This document shows, piece by piece, positions 21,995 through 33,015 of a DNA stretch of 64,000 bases. A model generated the notes under the pieces. That model ran no database searches and had not been told where the DNA came from. It saw nothing but the letters and a program-made list of their open reading frames with translations. Origin of the DNA: Elymus sibiricus (lineage: Eukaryota; Streptophyta; Magnoliopsida; Poales; Poaceae); contig CM077666.1 in the NCBI GenBank assembly GCA_039707655.1, positions 307,918,166 through 307,982,165 on the forward strand, read 5' to 3'. Position 1 is the first letter of the stretch. Each line of letters opens with the position of its first letter. The translations under genes were made by a program, and so were the position numbers.

Positions 21995-24816
21995 AATTCC
22001 TGCTCGTCCTCGAGTAGGTAAATGATAAAAACAGAATTTTTGATGTTGAATGCTACCTAACATGTGTATCATGTAATCTCTTTACGGTATAATTATTGAG
22101 AAACGATGAAGTAACAATATCAACATAATAATATCCATGAATATAGGAAGCATAATCATTACTTTTTCAAAATATACGATCCTTAACGAATGTTATCCCT
22201 ACTCATTTTATCAAGTTAGCATGGCATGACTCCGCCTTCACCGCATAAATATAAATCATGAGCACCCCGGTGTTAAACCAGGCAATTGGATCGTACTTCT
22301 AACGCGCTTCAGCATTTTCAACTCCACACAATACATGAGCATGAGCCATGGATATAACACTATAGGTGGAATAGAATGCGGTGGTAAAGATCAATAAGGG
22401 AAGTCAAAAAGGAAGAAAGTCTCGCATCAACTCGGCGGATCGACGGGCTATGGAGATGCCCATCAATCGATATCAATGCGAGGAGTGGGGATTGCCATGC
22501 AACGGATGCACTAAGAGCTATAAGTGTATGAAACCTCAGCGGAAACTAAGTGGGTGTGCATCCAACTTGCTTGCTCATGAAGACCTCGAGCATTTGAGGA
22601 AGCCCATCATCGGAATATACAAGCCAAGTTCTATAATGAAAAATTCCCAGTAGTATATGAAAGTGATAACTCAGGAGACTCTCTATATGAAGAACATGGT
22701 GCTACTCTGAAGCACAAGTGTGGAAAAAGGATAGTAACATTGCCCCTTCTCTCTTTATCTCTCTTTTATATATATATTTTTGTTGGGCTCTTTTGGCCTC
22801 TTTTTTTCTTTTATTTTTTTATTTTTCGTCTGGAGTCTCATCCCGACTTGTGGGGGAATCATAGTCTCCATCATGCTTTCCTCACTGGGGCAATGCTCTA
22901 ATAATGATGATCATCACACTTTTATTTACTTACAACTCGATATTACAACTCGATAACTGAAACAATATGACTCTATATGAATGCGTTTGGCAGTGTACCA
23001 TGATGTGCAATGATCTAGCGTAACATGTATGATAATGATGAACGGTGGCTGTGCCACAAATATCATGTTAGCTCTATATGATCATGCAAAGCAATATGAT
23101 GATGAACACACAAGTCATGTGACGGAACGGTGGAAGTTGCATGGCAATATATCTCGGAATGGCTATGGAAATGCCATAATAGGTAGGTATGGTGGTTGTT
23201 TTGAGGAAGATATAAGGGGGCTTATGTGTGATAGAGCGTATCATATCATGGGGTTTGGATGCACTGGCGAAGTTTGCACCAACTCTCGAGGTGAGAAAGG
23301 GCAATGCACGGTACCGAAGAGGCTAGCAAATTGCGGAAAGGTAGGAGTGCGTATAATCCATGGACTCACATTAGTCATAAAGAACTCGCATACTTATTGT
23401 GAATGTTTATTAGCCCTCGAAGCAAAGTACTACTCGCATGCCCCTAGGGAATTGGTTGGCAGGAGTTAACCATCACGTGCATCCGATTATAACAGCACGC
23501 AAGGATTTCATTTCAGACATAAAAATGCTCAAACCTCCCCACCATGCCATGACCAACACTTTGATGAGAAGTTAATAAGAAGCTTTAATACCGATATTTC
23601 TACTAACCAATGATCATGAACCAATATCCTTTCATATTACGACATCAATATTATTAAACTGTACATTTCATATTTAGTGATCTACATGAAAGTTTTTATT
23701 ATATCCCCCTTGAATACCTATCCTTTTTGGACTAGTCTTATAACACGTGCACATTGCCATTACTATTTATTAGACTCTAAAAAATATTTAAATGGAGCAT
23801 GAGAGGGCAATCATTTCTATAAAATATAACCACCACCGTGCTCTAAAAGATATAAGTGAAGCACTAGAGCAACTGCCTAGCTCAAAAGATATAAGTCAAG
23901 CACATAGAGTATTCTAACAAATCACGATAAATGTGTGTCCCTCTCAAAAGGTGTGTCCAGCAAACAATGATTGTGGCAAACTAAAGAGAAAATAAAAAGA
24001 AAACTATGGCACAAGACGCTCCAAGCAAAACTCATATCATGTGATGAATAAAAATGTAGCTCCAAGTAACATACCGATAGATTGTAGACGAAAGAGGAGA
24101 TGCCATCTGGGGCATCCCCAAGCTTAGACGCTTGGGTCTTCCTTGAATATTACCTTGGGGTGCCTTGGGCATCCCCAAGCTTAGGGTCTTGCCGCTCCTT
24201 ATTTCTTCATCCATCATGATCTCACCCAAAACTTGAAAACTTCAGCACACAAAACTCAACAGAAACTTCATGAGATCTGTTAGTATAATAAATCAATCAT
24301 CCACTTTAGGTACTATTATAAACTTATTCATAAATGTTCTTGCATAATACCTACTGTATTCTAACTTCTCCATGACTTATACCCCCCGATATAATTCATA
24401 ATTTCATTAAAACAAGCACACTATGCAATAAAAACATAATCTGTCTAAAACAGAACAATACGCAATGACAGAATATTTATCCATACTTCTGTAACTCCAA
24501 AAATTCTGAAAAATTAGGAAAACGTAAAAAAAATTGAATTCCAATACTGGGTAAATATTTCAGATTTTTCTGACATTCCAATAATAATTTAAAAATCAAC
24601 TACTGGGCACAAAACTTTCTGTTTTCAAACAGCATCAATTATACTATCATTCAAATCGTCGCAAAGGCATTACTTCGCACAAACACTAATTAAAAGATAA
24701 AAACACAATCATTACAGTAGCAATAATCATGTTATCACACAAAAATAGAAAATATAACTATTGAGTTGTCTCCCAACAAGCTCTTTCTTTATAGCCATTA
24801 AGATAGGCTTGAGATT
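21995..24816 (-). other. EB non-coding 3' internal region
   Basis: No supportable coding region. A plus-strand open frame at 23029-23469 is Met/Gly/Cys-rich with no domain and lies antisense to the element. 22740-22830 is T-rich. Two polypurine-like copies lie at 24112 and 24169, and a conserved hairpin at 24761-24780 follows the ORF. Confidence 0.6.
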
Positions 24817-25443
24817 TCAAGGATGCTCACATAAATGATAAGAATTAAAGCACATAGAGAGCAACCTGTAACAAACACATTTAAGTCTAACCCTCTTCCT
24901 ATGCATAGGAATTTTATAGGAAAACAAATTATCAAGACAAGTAATATCTAGCACATGCAAATAGGAAGAATTAAGCAATAACAATTTCAACACAAAGAGA
25001 GGTAATTTAGTAACATGAAAATTCCTATAACCATATTTGCCTCTCTCATAATAATTACATGTAGGATCATATTCAAATGTTACAATATGTCTATTATAAA
25101 CAATATTCTCTTTATGATCCACATGCATAAATTTTTTATAATCTTCCAAGATAGTGGGATTAATATTAACTAAAGTCATGACCTCTCCAAACCCACTTTT
25201 ATCAAAAATTTCATAAGATTGAACACTCTCCGAATATGTGGGATTCTTTTTACCTAAAGTTGACACTCTTCCAAACCCACGTTCAATACTATTGCAAATC
25301 TCATTATCAATAGTAGATCCATTATGAGGCTTAAATAAATTTTCAAGTTCAAAAGAAACATCATCACCCCAATCATGATCATTAGCACAATTGACATTCA
25401 TTGAATTTATACTAACACACTTACAATCATGCTTTTCATTCAA
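24817..25443 (-). CDS. Acidic element-specific protein, EB copy
   Basis: This 208-codon frame is the longest copy of the protein also found in E1 (1109-1603). Shared motifs are NDHDWGDD, GFGRVSTLGK, EIFDKSGFGEVMT, MHVDHKEN and a YDPT.NYYERG tail. The C-terminal ~75 residues are hydrophobic and basic (LFVLKLLLLNSSYLHVLDITCLDNL) and may form one membrane-like helix or simply be read-on of an AT-rich region. It has no enzymatic motif. It lies between the leader (PBS at 25756) and the conserved hairpin at 24761, the same arrangement as E1 and EC. Function unknown. Confidence 0.65.
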   Translation of the reverse strand: MNEKHDCKCVSINSMNVNCANDHDWGDDVSFELENLFKPHNGSTIDNEICNSIERGFGRVSTLGKKNPTYSESVQSYEIFDKSGFGEVMTLVNINPTILEDYKKFMHVDHKENIVYNRHIVTFEYDPTCNYYERGKYGYRNFHVTKLPLFVLKLLLLNSSYLHVLDITCLDNLFSYKIPMHRKRVRLKCVCYRLLSMCFNSYHLCEHP

Positions 25444-25738
25444 TAAATGTATCCCAATAGCATTTTATTTTATCACTTCTTCATTATTAGCTATTGGTTT
25501 ACAACAAGCAAGTTTGAAAAGATTAGCAAGTGGATGAGGATCCATATGTCTTTATTTTTCTTTTCTTGAGTCGCATAATTATAGCTAGTAAGCAAAATAA
25601 AATATTTTTGTGTTTTTAATTTTTTTGAGAAGTGGAGGGAGATGAAAAAGAAATACAAGGGCAAATAAAAAGGCAAATAAAAAGTAGAGCAAGTGATGAT
25701 AGTTTGAGTGAAGGTACTTGTAGTGATTTGATGATGTC

Positions 25739-25756
25739 TCCCCGGTAACGGCGCCA
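25739..25756 (-). other. Primer binding site, tRNA-Asp type (EB)
   Basis: Minus strand TGGCGCCGTTACCGGGGA, one base different from the E1 and E2 sites. It lies eleven bases from the 5' LTR. Confidence 0.88.
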
Positions 25757-25767
25757 GAAATTCTTTC

Positions 25768-27020
25768 TGCTACTTGTGAGCTACGTTGGGATTTTCCCCG
25801 AAGAGGAAGGGTGAAGTAGTACAGTAGAGATAAGTATTTTCCTCAGTGAGAACCAAGGTTTATCGAACCAAAAGGAGAACCACGCAAATCCTAGTGAACA
25901 ACACCTGCACACACAAAAGCAAATACTTGCACCCAACGCGGGCAAGAGGGTTGTCAATCCCCTTGAACTCGTTACTTGCAAGGATCAAATCTTGTATAGG
26001 TAGATAGATAAATTGCAAAACAAAATAAAAGTAAATAAATTGCAGCAAGATATTTTTGGTTTTTATAATATGATTAAATTAGACCCGGGGGCCATAGTTT
26101 TCACTAGAGGCTTCTCTCTCGAACACATAGCATACGGTGGGTAAACAAATTACTGTTGGGCAATTGATAGAAAAGCGCATAGTTATGACGTGTTCATGGC
26201 AATGATCATGTATATAGGCATCATGTCCGTGACAAGTAGACCGACTCCTGCCTGCATCTACTACTATTACTCCACCAATCGACCGCTATCCAGCATGCAT
26301 CTATGGTATTAAGTTCATGACAAACAGAGTAACGCCTTAAGCAAGATGACATGATGTAGACAACCTAAACTCAAGCAATATGATTAAACCCCGTCGTTTT
26401 ACCCTCAATAGCAACAATACAATATTTGCCTCGCTACCCCTTCTATCATTGGGTGAGGACACCGCAAGATTGAACCCATTACAAAGCGCCTCTCCAATTG
26501 AAGATAAATCAATCTAGTTGGCCAAACCAAGCGGATAGATCGGAGAGAAATATAAAGCTATAACAATCATGCATAATAAAGTTCAGAAAAGACTCAATTA
26601 CTTTCAATGGATAATCTGATCATAAACCCACAATTCATCGGATACCAACAAACACACCGCAAAAAAAGATTACATCGGATAGAACTCCAAGAAGATCGAG
26701 GAGAACATTGTGTTGAAGATCAAAGAGAGAGAAGAAGCCATCTAGCTACTAGCTATGGACCCGTAGGTCTGTGGTGAACTACTCATGCATCATCGGAAGG
26801 GTAACAAGGTTGACGTAGAGGCCCTCCATGATCGATTCCCCCTCCGGCAGAGTACCAAAAAAGGCCTCCAGATGGGATCGCGGAAGAACAGAAGCTTGCG
26901 ACGGCGGAAAAGTTATTTCGGGTGGCTCGCTGTTGGTTTGGGAATATTTTTGAATTTATAGAGGTGGAATTAGGTCAAAGGGATCTACGTGGGGCCCACG
27001 ACCTCAGGGGGCGCGCCTAC
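25768..27020 (-). repeat. EB 5' LTR, interrupted by T1
   Basis: Collinear with 20456-21708 and then cut at CCTAC where T1 starts. It includes the TATA box at 26954-26960. The missing ~270 bp should lie beyond T1, outside the window. Confidence 0.9.
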
Positions 27021-27730
27021 TGTCGTGGTTTTGTCATGGCAGATGTCCTCGTGAAAGGACTTAGTGGTGAGGCCATCGCAACTAGGTGGTAGCTTGAATG
27101 GGGTTAGTTGGAATTGAGAGACGCGAGTTTACCCAGGTTCGGCCCCTCGCGGTGGTGGTAAAAGCCTACATCCTGCTTGATTATTATTGATGATGATCTC
27201 GATTACAAGGGTGCTCTTTCGCTACCTCTATCTCAAGAGCTACTGATTTGTCTGTCGATCTGACTTGTTTCTAATCCCCTCCCTCTTGGGGTGCCTTGAC
27301 CCTCCTTATATAAGTTGAAGGGGCCGTCTTACATGTAGAGTCCTAGTAGGACTACAACTAGTCTCTTTTCTTTTACAAGCCGGATACTAGTCCGGGTCTT
27401 ATTCTAACGGTCCAAAACTGGCCCGCTGGGCCACCCCCATGTTGGGCCACGTTCTACCTCCGTGTAGGCATCCGTATTCTCTTCCGCACCAATCAACCAA
27501 GGCCGGGTTTGTCCTCCGCCGGTTCATGTTTCCCTTGCCGGGTCTTACTTCCCTTGCCGATTCTTGCTTCCCTTGTCGGGTCTTGATATTCCTGGCCGGG
27601 TTCCGTACAAGCTCCCAGCTCATAGTGATCTGGCCCAAGTTGTTTCCTCGATAACCCGGGGCTGAGCCTTCTGGTCTAGCCGGGTCATGTCTTGGATAGC
27701 CGGGTCTAGCCGCAGGTAAATCCCCCGACA
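27021..27730 (-). repeat. T1 3' LTR
   Basis: TG..CA bounded, 710 bp. It shares the TGTCGTGG start and the TTAGCCCCC tract context with the T2 LTR but differs in most of its length. Confidence 0.85.
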
Positions 27731-27742
27731 TTAGCCCCCAGG
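27731..27742 (-). other. Polypurine tract of T1
   Basis: Minus-strand CCTGGGGGCTAA abuts the LTR. Confidence 0.65.
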
Positions 27743-28154
27743 TTAGCTTGAATTTATTCATGCTAAGCTCCTGACATAAGAATAATCAATGTGTTAAGGG
27801 GCCGTCTCGCTCCAGTAGCTAGCTTACTCAATGAACCGGCTCCTCGAAAATCCGGGCCTCTTTGTCATATCAACAGGCCGGCTTCAGAATCAACTTGCTG
27901 ACGCTGGTTCTACGTAGAAAAATATTAGAAAAATGACCCGTCTGACGTTTGAGTCGGTCTTCCAGTGCTTCGGCTTGATAAAAATATTGGGAATAAGAAA
28001 TCCATATGATGTTGAGCCGGCTTTCAATGCTTCTAGGCCTTCTATGAATAACTTGGAGGAGATGAACTTTGCAAGCCTCCACCAAGAAAATGAGACCCGG
28101 CTCGCTCAAAATTGACAACTTGAAGGTGTTCTTCTGTTTTTTCTCCATATTACC

Positions 28155-28520
28155 TGTAGCCCCCAAGCTCCGAGTTTATCAGTTCCTGATGACTTGGTGC
28201 TTTGCATAGAAATAATATCTTGACTGTGTAGCCCCCAAGTGTCAGGTTGTCTTGCCTACAGCAACCCGGGACTTGTAATTGTCTTATACTTTATAAAACT
28301 TCAGCCAGTGTAGCCCCCCAAGTCTTAAGAGTAGAACGCAGTGATAGCTTAAGACTTGCTTAAATATAAATGTTGCAACTTTGGAGAAATCCAGGTTATT
28401 CATCTGTTTTGCACTTCACATGTGTAGCCCCCAAGGGCCGGCTCATCAGTATGTGATGGGCCAGGTCTTCAATTTGGACCTTATGATCTGTTTGAACAAC
28501 TAAACGTTGTAGCCCCCAAC
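28155..28520 (-). repeat. Array of polypurine-tract-like motifs in T1
   Basis: TGTAGCCCCCAA-type copies at 28155, 28227, 28309, 28423 and 28508, spaced 72-114 bp, in otherwise dissimilar sequence. On the element strand each reads TTGGGGGCTACA, like the true tract at 27731. Confidence 0.7.
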
Positions 28521-30074
28521 TGTCGGATTGCCAGCCTGCGGTGACTTGGGACTTTTTGAATGATCATTAATCACTTGTTTTGATGTTGGAAATGCTGGAT
28601 CAAGCCAACTCGGAGAGTTCAGGTGGAAGAAGAACAGGCTGGTGTCAACCCGGAAAATCCAACTACCAGTTCTCAGCCTTTAACGACCATTTCGCCGGCT
28701 TGACTGTTGAAACAATATTGATAAGGGTCGCCCAGACGGAGCTTGTAATAACTGTTCATCTGAAACTCCGTAGAGCTATGATGTCTACTACACAACTTAT
28801 TCCTGTAGACTCGTGTTGGGCCTCCAAGCACAGAGTTTTGTAGGACAGTAGCAATTTTCCCTCAAGTGGATGACCTAAGGTTTATCAATCCGTGGGAGGC
28901 GTAGGTTGAAGATGGTATCTCTCAAACAACCCTGCAACCAAATACAAGAAATCTCTTGTGTCCCCAACACACCCAATACAATGGTAAATTGTATAGGTGC
29001 ACTAGTTTGGCAAAGAGATGGTGATAAAAGTGTAGTATGGATAGTAGATATAGGTTTTTGTAATCTGAAAATATAAAAACAGCAAGGTAGCAAGTAACAA
29101 AAGTGAGCACAAACGGTATTGCAATGCTTAAAAACAAGGCCTAGGGTTCATACTTTCACTAGTGCAATCTCTCAACAATGCTAATATAATTGGATCATAT
29201 AACCATCCCTCAAGGTGCGATAAAGAATCACTCCCAAGTTCCTATTAGCGGAGAACATAAGATAGAAATTGTTTGTAGGGTACGAAACCACCTCAAAGTT
29301 ATCCTTTCCGATCGATCTATTGAGCTATTCCCATAAGTGTCACAAACAGCCCTAGAGTTCGTACTAAAATAACACCATACGACACATATCAACCTACTCT
29401 AATGTCACCTAGATACTCCAATGTCACCACAAGTATCCGTGAGTTGATTATACGATATGCATCAAACAACTTCATTAATCATAATATTCAATCCACACAA
29501 AGACCTCCAAGGAGCACCCCAAAGTTTCTATCGGAGAAAAGATAATGAAAATGTGCATCAACCCATATGCATAGATTGCCCCAATGTCACCGTGGGAATC
29601 CGCGAGTTGAGTGCCAAAACATATATCAAGTGAATCAATATAATACCCCATTGTCACCATGGGTATTCATATGCAAGACATACATCAAGTGTTCTCAAAT
29701 TTGAAATATTAAATTCGACAATAACGAAACCTCAAAGGGAAAAGATTCAATTCATAACAACAAGGATAGAGAGGGAAGAAACACCATATGATCCAACTAT
29801 ATTAACAAAGCTCGCGGTACATCAAGATCGTGCCAAATCAAGAACGCGCGCGAGAGAGAGAGATATAACACATAGCTACTGGTACAAACCCTCAGCCCCG
29901 AGGGTGAACTACTCCCTCCTCGTCATGGAGACCGCCGGGATGATGAAGATGGCCTCCGTTGATGATTCCCCCCTCCGGCAGGGTGCCGGAAAAGGGCTGT
30001 AGATGAGATCGTGGAGGTACAGAGGCTTGCAGCGGGGGAGTCGAAGTTCTAGGGTTATTTCTGGGGGTTTCTCT

Positions 30075-30081
30075 ATTTATA
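30075..30081 (-). promoter_or_regulatory. TATA box of EC LTR
   Basis: TATAAAT on the minus strand, 44 bp downstream of the inverted repeat at 30126-30179. Confidence 0.6.
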
Positions 30082-30125
30082 GGATTTTTCAGCATTGGAA
30101 TCAGGTCAGACGGAGCCACGTGGGC

Positions 30126-30179
30126 CCCACGAGGTACCAGGGCGCGCCTGGGGGGTGGCGCGCCCTGGTGCCTCGTGGG
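30126..30179. repeat. Near-perfect GC-rich inverted repeat in EC LTR
   Basis: Arms 30126-30148 and 30157-30179 pair at 22 of 23 positions around an 8-nt loop TGGGGGGT. The inner stem contains GGCGCGCC on both sides. Confidence 0.85.
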
Positions 30180-30425
30180 CACTGGGTGGCCCCCCTCCAG
30201 TGGGTCTTGGTTCCAGTATTTTTTATTTATTCCATAAAAAATCTCCAAAAAGTTTCATCCAATTCCAAGAACTTTTATTTCTGCACAAAAATAACACCAT
30301 GGCAATTCTGCTGAAAACAGCGCCAGTCCGGGTTAGTTCTAATCAAATCATACCAAAACCATATAGAATTGTTATAAACATGGCATGAATACTTCATAAA
30401 TGATAGATACATTGGAGACGTATCA

Positions 30426-31052
30426 GCATCCCCAAGCTTAATTCCTGCTCGTCCTCGAGTAGGTAAATGATAAAAGAAATAATTTATGAAGTGTGAATGC
30501 TAGCATAGTGCATAAGTTTGATCAATGATAATTTCAATCACTTTTTCTAGCATCAATATATATCATAATCAGTAGCTTATCTCATAAAACTTCTCATGAT
30601 CAAGTAGCAAGCTATTCACATATTTAAAGTATAGGCCATAAACTTTCTTGAAAACTAACAAACTATGTTCTCAGTCATCAAACAATTGCAATTCATCTTA
30701 TTTTCAGGAAGGGTCTATGTAAGAGCTTTGATCTAGCAAATTCCACATACTCAACCATCTTTTAGTCTTCCATGATTGCTAACACTCAAAGCATATTTTT
30801 AGAACAAACCGTTTCAGTCAAACACATAGGAAGATAGGGGCTTAATGTTTCGCCTCCCAACTTATTTATCTCAGGGATAATGTCAACAATAATAACTCAT
30901 GATCACCTATATTCAACTGGATATATGTGCCTGGATCTTTCCCAACCACATAATGCTTACCAACTAAAGAATAAATAGAGCAGAATAGGGATGAACATTA
31001 ATGACTTTTGCATAAAAGTAAATACAGAAAAGTAAATATAGAAAAGTAAAAG
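30426..31052 (-). other. EC internal sequence left of the Sirevirus, non-coding
   Basis: The polypurine tract is at 30426-30439, then AT-rich sequence without a supportable gene up to the duplication AAAAG (31048-31052). Confidence 0.75.
31048..31052. repeat. Target-site duplication of the Sirevirus, left copy
   Basis: AAAAG, repeated at 45633-45637. Confidence 0.93.
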
Positions 31053-32474
31053 TGAAAGTGCAGGTTATCTCCCAGAGGGGGGGTGAATGGGAGATTATTA
31101 GAAATTCGTCAAACTCTGATGAATTTGACGAAGATCAGAGTGAAGAAATAGAAACGCTTGGGAAACTAAGTCATCACAGAGTCAGAGTACATGCGAACAA
31201 CATACATAGGGTGAAGAACATGCAATCATACAGTCATACGAGCATGAAGAATATGAACTGAGTAAATAAATGAAAGCACGATCAAATACTTCTGTTCAAA
31301 TTCGTTAGAGGATAGATCACAAATTCTTCAGCAGCGGAATAAAGTAAGGGAGGGTGAGGAATTTCAAACCAGGTTGGCTCGGTGAAGACAATGGACTTTG
31401 GTAGAACAGTTCCAGTTGCTGTATCAACTGTACGTCTGGTTGAGGCGGCTGAGTCGCAACTCAGAGAACACTTAGTCCTCACTGTATTCCTCTTGAGCTA
31501 AGGTCACTTAGACCTCGCCCAATCACTCGTGGTAAGTCTTCAAGGTAGACTTCCAAAACCTTCACAGACTTGTTCACCGGCATGCCACAATTACTCTTGG
31601 GTGCTCAGAACATGACGCCTAATTGTCTGGAGGAATGACAGTCCTCAAAGGTAACAAGCGTCGGATCACACATATCAATCTCTTCAGTGATGCTCAATCA
31701 CTTAGGCTCTGGTTGGGTTTTTCCTCACTGGGGTTCACTCACAGTCGTCACAGGATGGGTTGCTCTCAAATGACAAGTGTCAAGTTCTCTCGGAGCAGCC
31801 AACCAACAAGTGGTTGTGGGGGCGGCTATTTATAGCCAGGGGCAACCCGACATAAATTGTCATAAATGCCCTTGTCTGATTCGACCGTTGTTAGGATAAG
31901 GATCTACTCGACAGCTGGCACGCGGCGCAGCAATGGTCTGAAAATTGAACTCTCAATTCGTCAGGGCACTCAATTTCCTCACGGTAGGCAGCTCGCACTG
32001 GCGAACTCCTAACTCCTCAGCCTGACCAAATTGGTCAGCGACCAAATGAACTTCGTCACTGTCGCTAGCAAATGCGTCAGCAGTACTGGAGATTTCCAAA
32101 GGCTTCACTCGAAGCGGCTTTTATGTGTATAGGTTTGAGTAAGTTTGAGCATCACTTTGGAAATGTGAAATATGTTTCACCTAGACCCCCTTTAACAATA
32201 CGGTTTTTCCTATGACTCAAATAAGAAGAAAAGAAACTATGAAAACCAAAGTCTTCAAGCTTCAAAGTCTTCACATCAATTTCTTCAAAGGTCGTACCAA
32301 TTTCATCATCAAATTCTTCACTTGAAGAAATCTATTTTTAGGGGTCGTCTTCCATGTGTTAAACCAAATCTTCAGGGACTCTGTCTCCTGTGTATACTCA
32401 CAAACACATTAGTTCCTCAACTTATTTGTCTTCAATACTCCAAAACCACTAAGGGGGCACTTGATGCACTTACA
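31053..32474 (-). repeat. Sirevirus 3' LTR
   Basis: 1,422 bp, collinear with 44210-45632. On the element strand it starts TGTAAGTGCATC. TATAAATA at 31827-31834 lies within a GGCTAT..ATAGCC near-palindrome. Confidence 0.95.
31827..31834 (-). promoter_or_regulatory. TATA box of Sirevirus 3' LTR
   Basis: TATAAATA on the minus strand. The equivalent is 44984-44991 in the 5' LTR, which would drive the genomic RNA. Confidence 0.65.
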
Positions 32475-32490
32475 ATCTCCCCCTTTTTGG
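32475..32490 (-). other. Polypurine tract of the Sirevirus
   Basis: Minus-strand AAAAAGGGGGAGAT abuts the LTR. Further copies at 32587-32594, 32661-32669 and 32936-32947 form the multiple-tract cluster characteristic of Sireviruses. Confidence 0.85.
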
Positions 32491-33015
32491 TGATTGATGA
32501 CAAATTGGTTAGGCTTTCAACGGGAGTAAAAGTAATTGAAGTGTAAGTACAGAGTTTGAGGAAATTGATTACAAGATATTGAGGAACTCCCCCTGAAGAT
32601 GTGCATATGAGGAATTTGCTTTGGATTGCAAATGCACATGGCAGGTTGAAATTGTGGAGATCTCCCCCTATATCTTGGAATCCAATCATGCATGATCATA
32701 AGATATTTGAAGAATATGAATGCATGATGAAAATTGGTGTCTGATAAATTTGTGCATGCATGAGCATATATATGGTTAAGATCAGAGCACGCATATAAAA
32801 CATAGCAAAAGAGTCAAACATCCAATAGTTATTTAAGTTACAACTCGTCAAAGAGCAAATCAAATGAAGTTCAAGAGTTGTAACTCAGCAAAAACAGCCC
32901 ATATATAACGACCCGCTTGAAGAGTAACTCACTCCTCTCCCCCTTTGTCATCGAATGACCAAAAGGAGACAAGGGCGAGGACTAACGCCCCTGAAGAAAA
33001 TCAACGCGGTGAGGA

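Larger units (their letters stand above)
20456..27020 (-). mobile_element. EB: short non-autonomous Sabrina-like Gypsy element, interrupted
   Basis: The 3' LTR is 20456-21980, the polypurine tract 21981-21994, the internal domain only about 3.8 kb, the PBS 25739-25756 and the 5' LTR 25768-27020, where T1 inserts (equivalent to 21708 in the intact LTR). The single supportable ORF (24817-25443) is the acidic family protein. No gag, protease or polymerase motif exists, so EB depends on other elements. It entered the EJ LTR; predicted duplication CCTTC at 20451-20455. Confidence 0.88.
27021..28778 (-). mobile_element. T1: Tat-lineage Gypsy element, 3' end only
   Basis: An LTR of 710 bp (27021-27730, TGTCGTGG to CCCCCGACA) is followed by a polypurine tract, placing the 3' end on the left and the element on the minus strand. 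It interrupts EB after CCTAC (27016-27020) and is itself interrupted by EC at 28779. The 1,048 bp of internal sequence contains no supportable gene but five copies of a TGTAGCCCCCAAG-type motif. LTR ends and tract resemble T2 (55299), which is clearly Tat-like, so the lineage is inferred. Confidence 0.75.
28779..30425 (-). repeat. EC 3' LTR
   Basis: 1,647 bp, TGATGTCTACTAC to GACGTATCA. The right ~300 bp (about 30110-30425) is nearly the same as the E2 LTR (about 4015-4322) while the remainder is unrelated to it. TATA box at 30075-30081. Confidence 0.92.

Noticed and set aside
23029..23469. 146-codon plus-strand frame in EB
   Set aside because: Antisense to the element, no domain, and not seen in related elements here.
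28155..28520. CRISPR-like spaced short repeats
   Set aside because: Plant retrotransposon context, irregular spacing and a polypurine-like word. No CRISPR system is expected in a plant nuclear genome.
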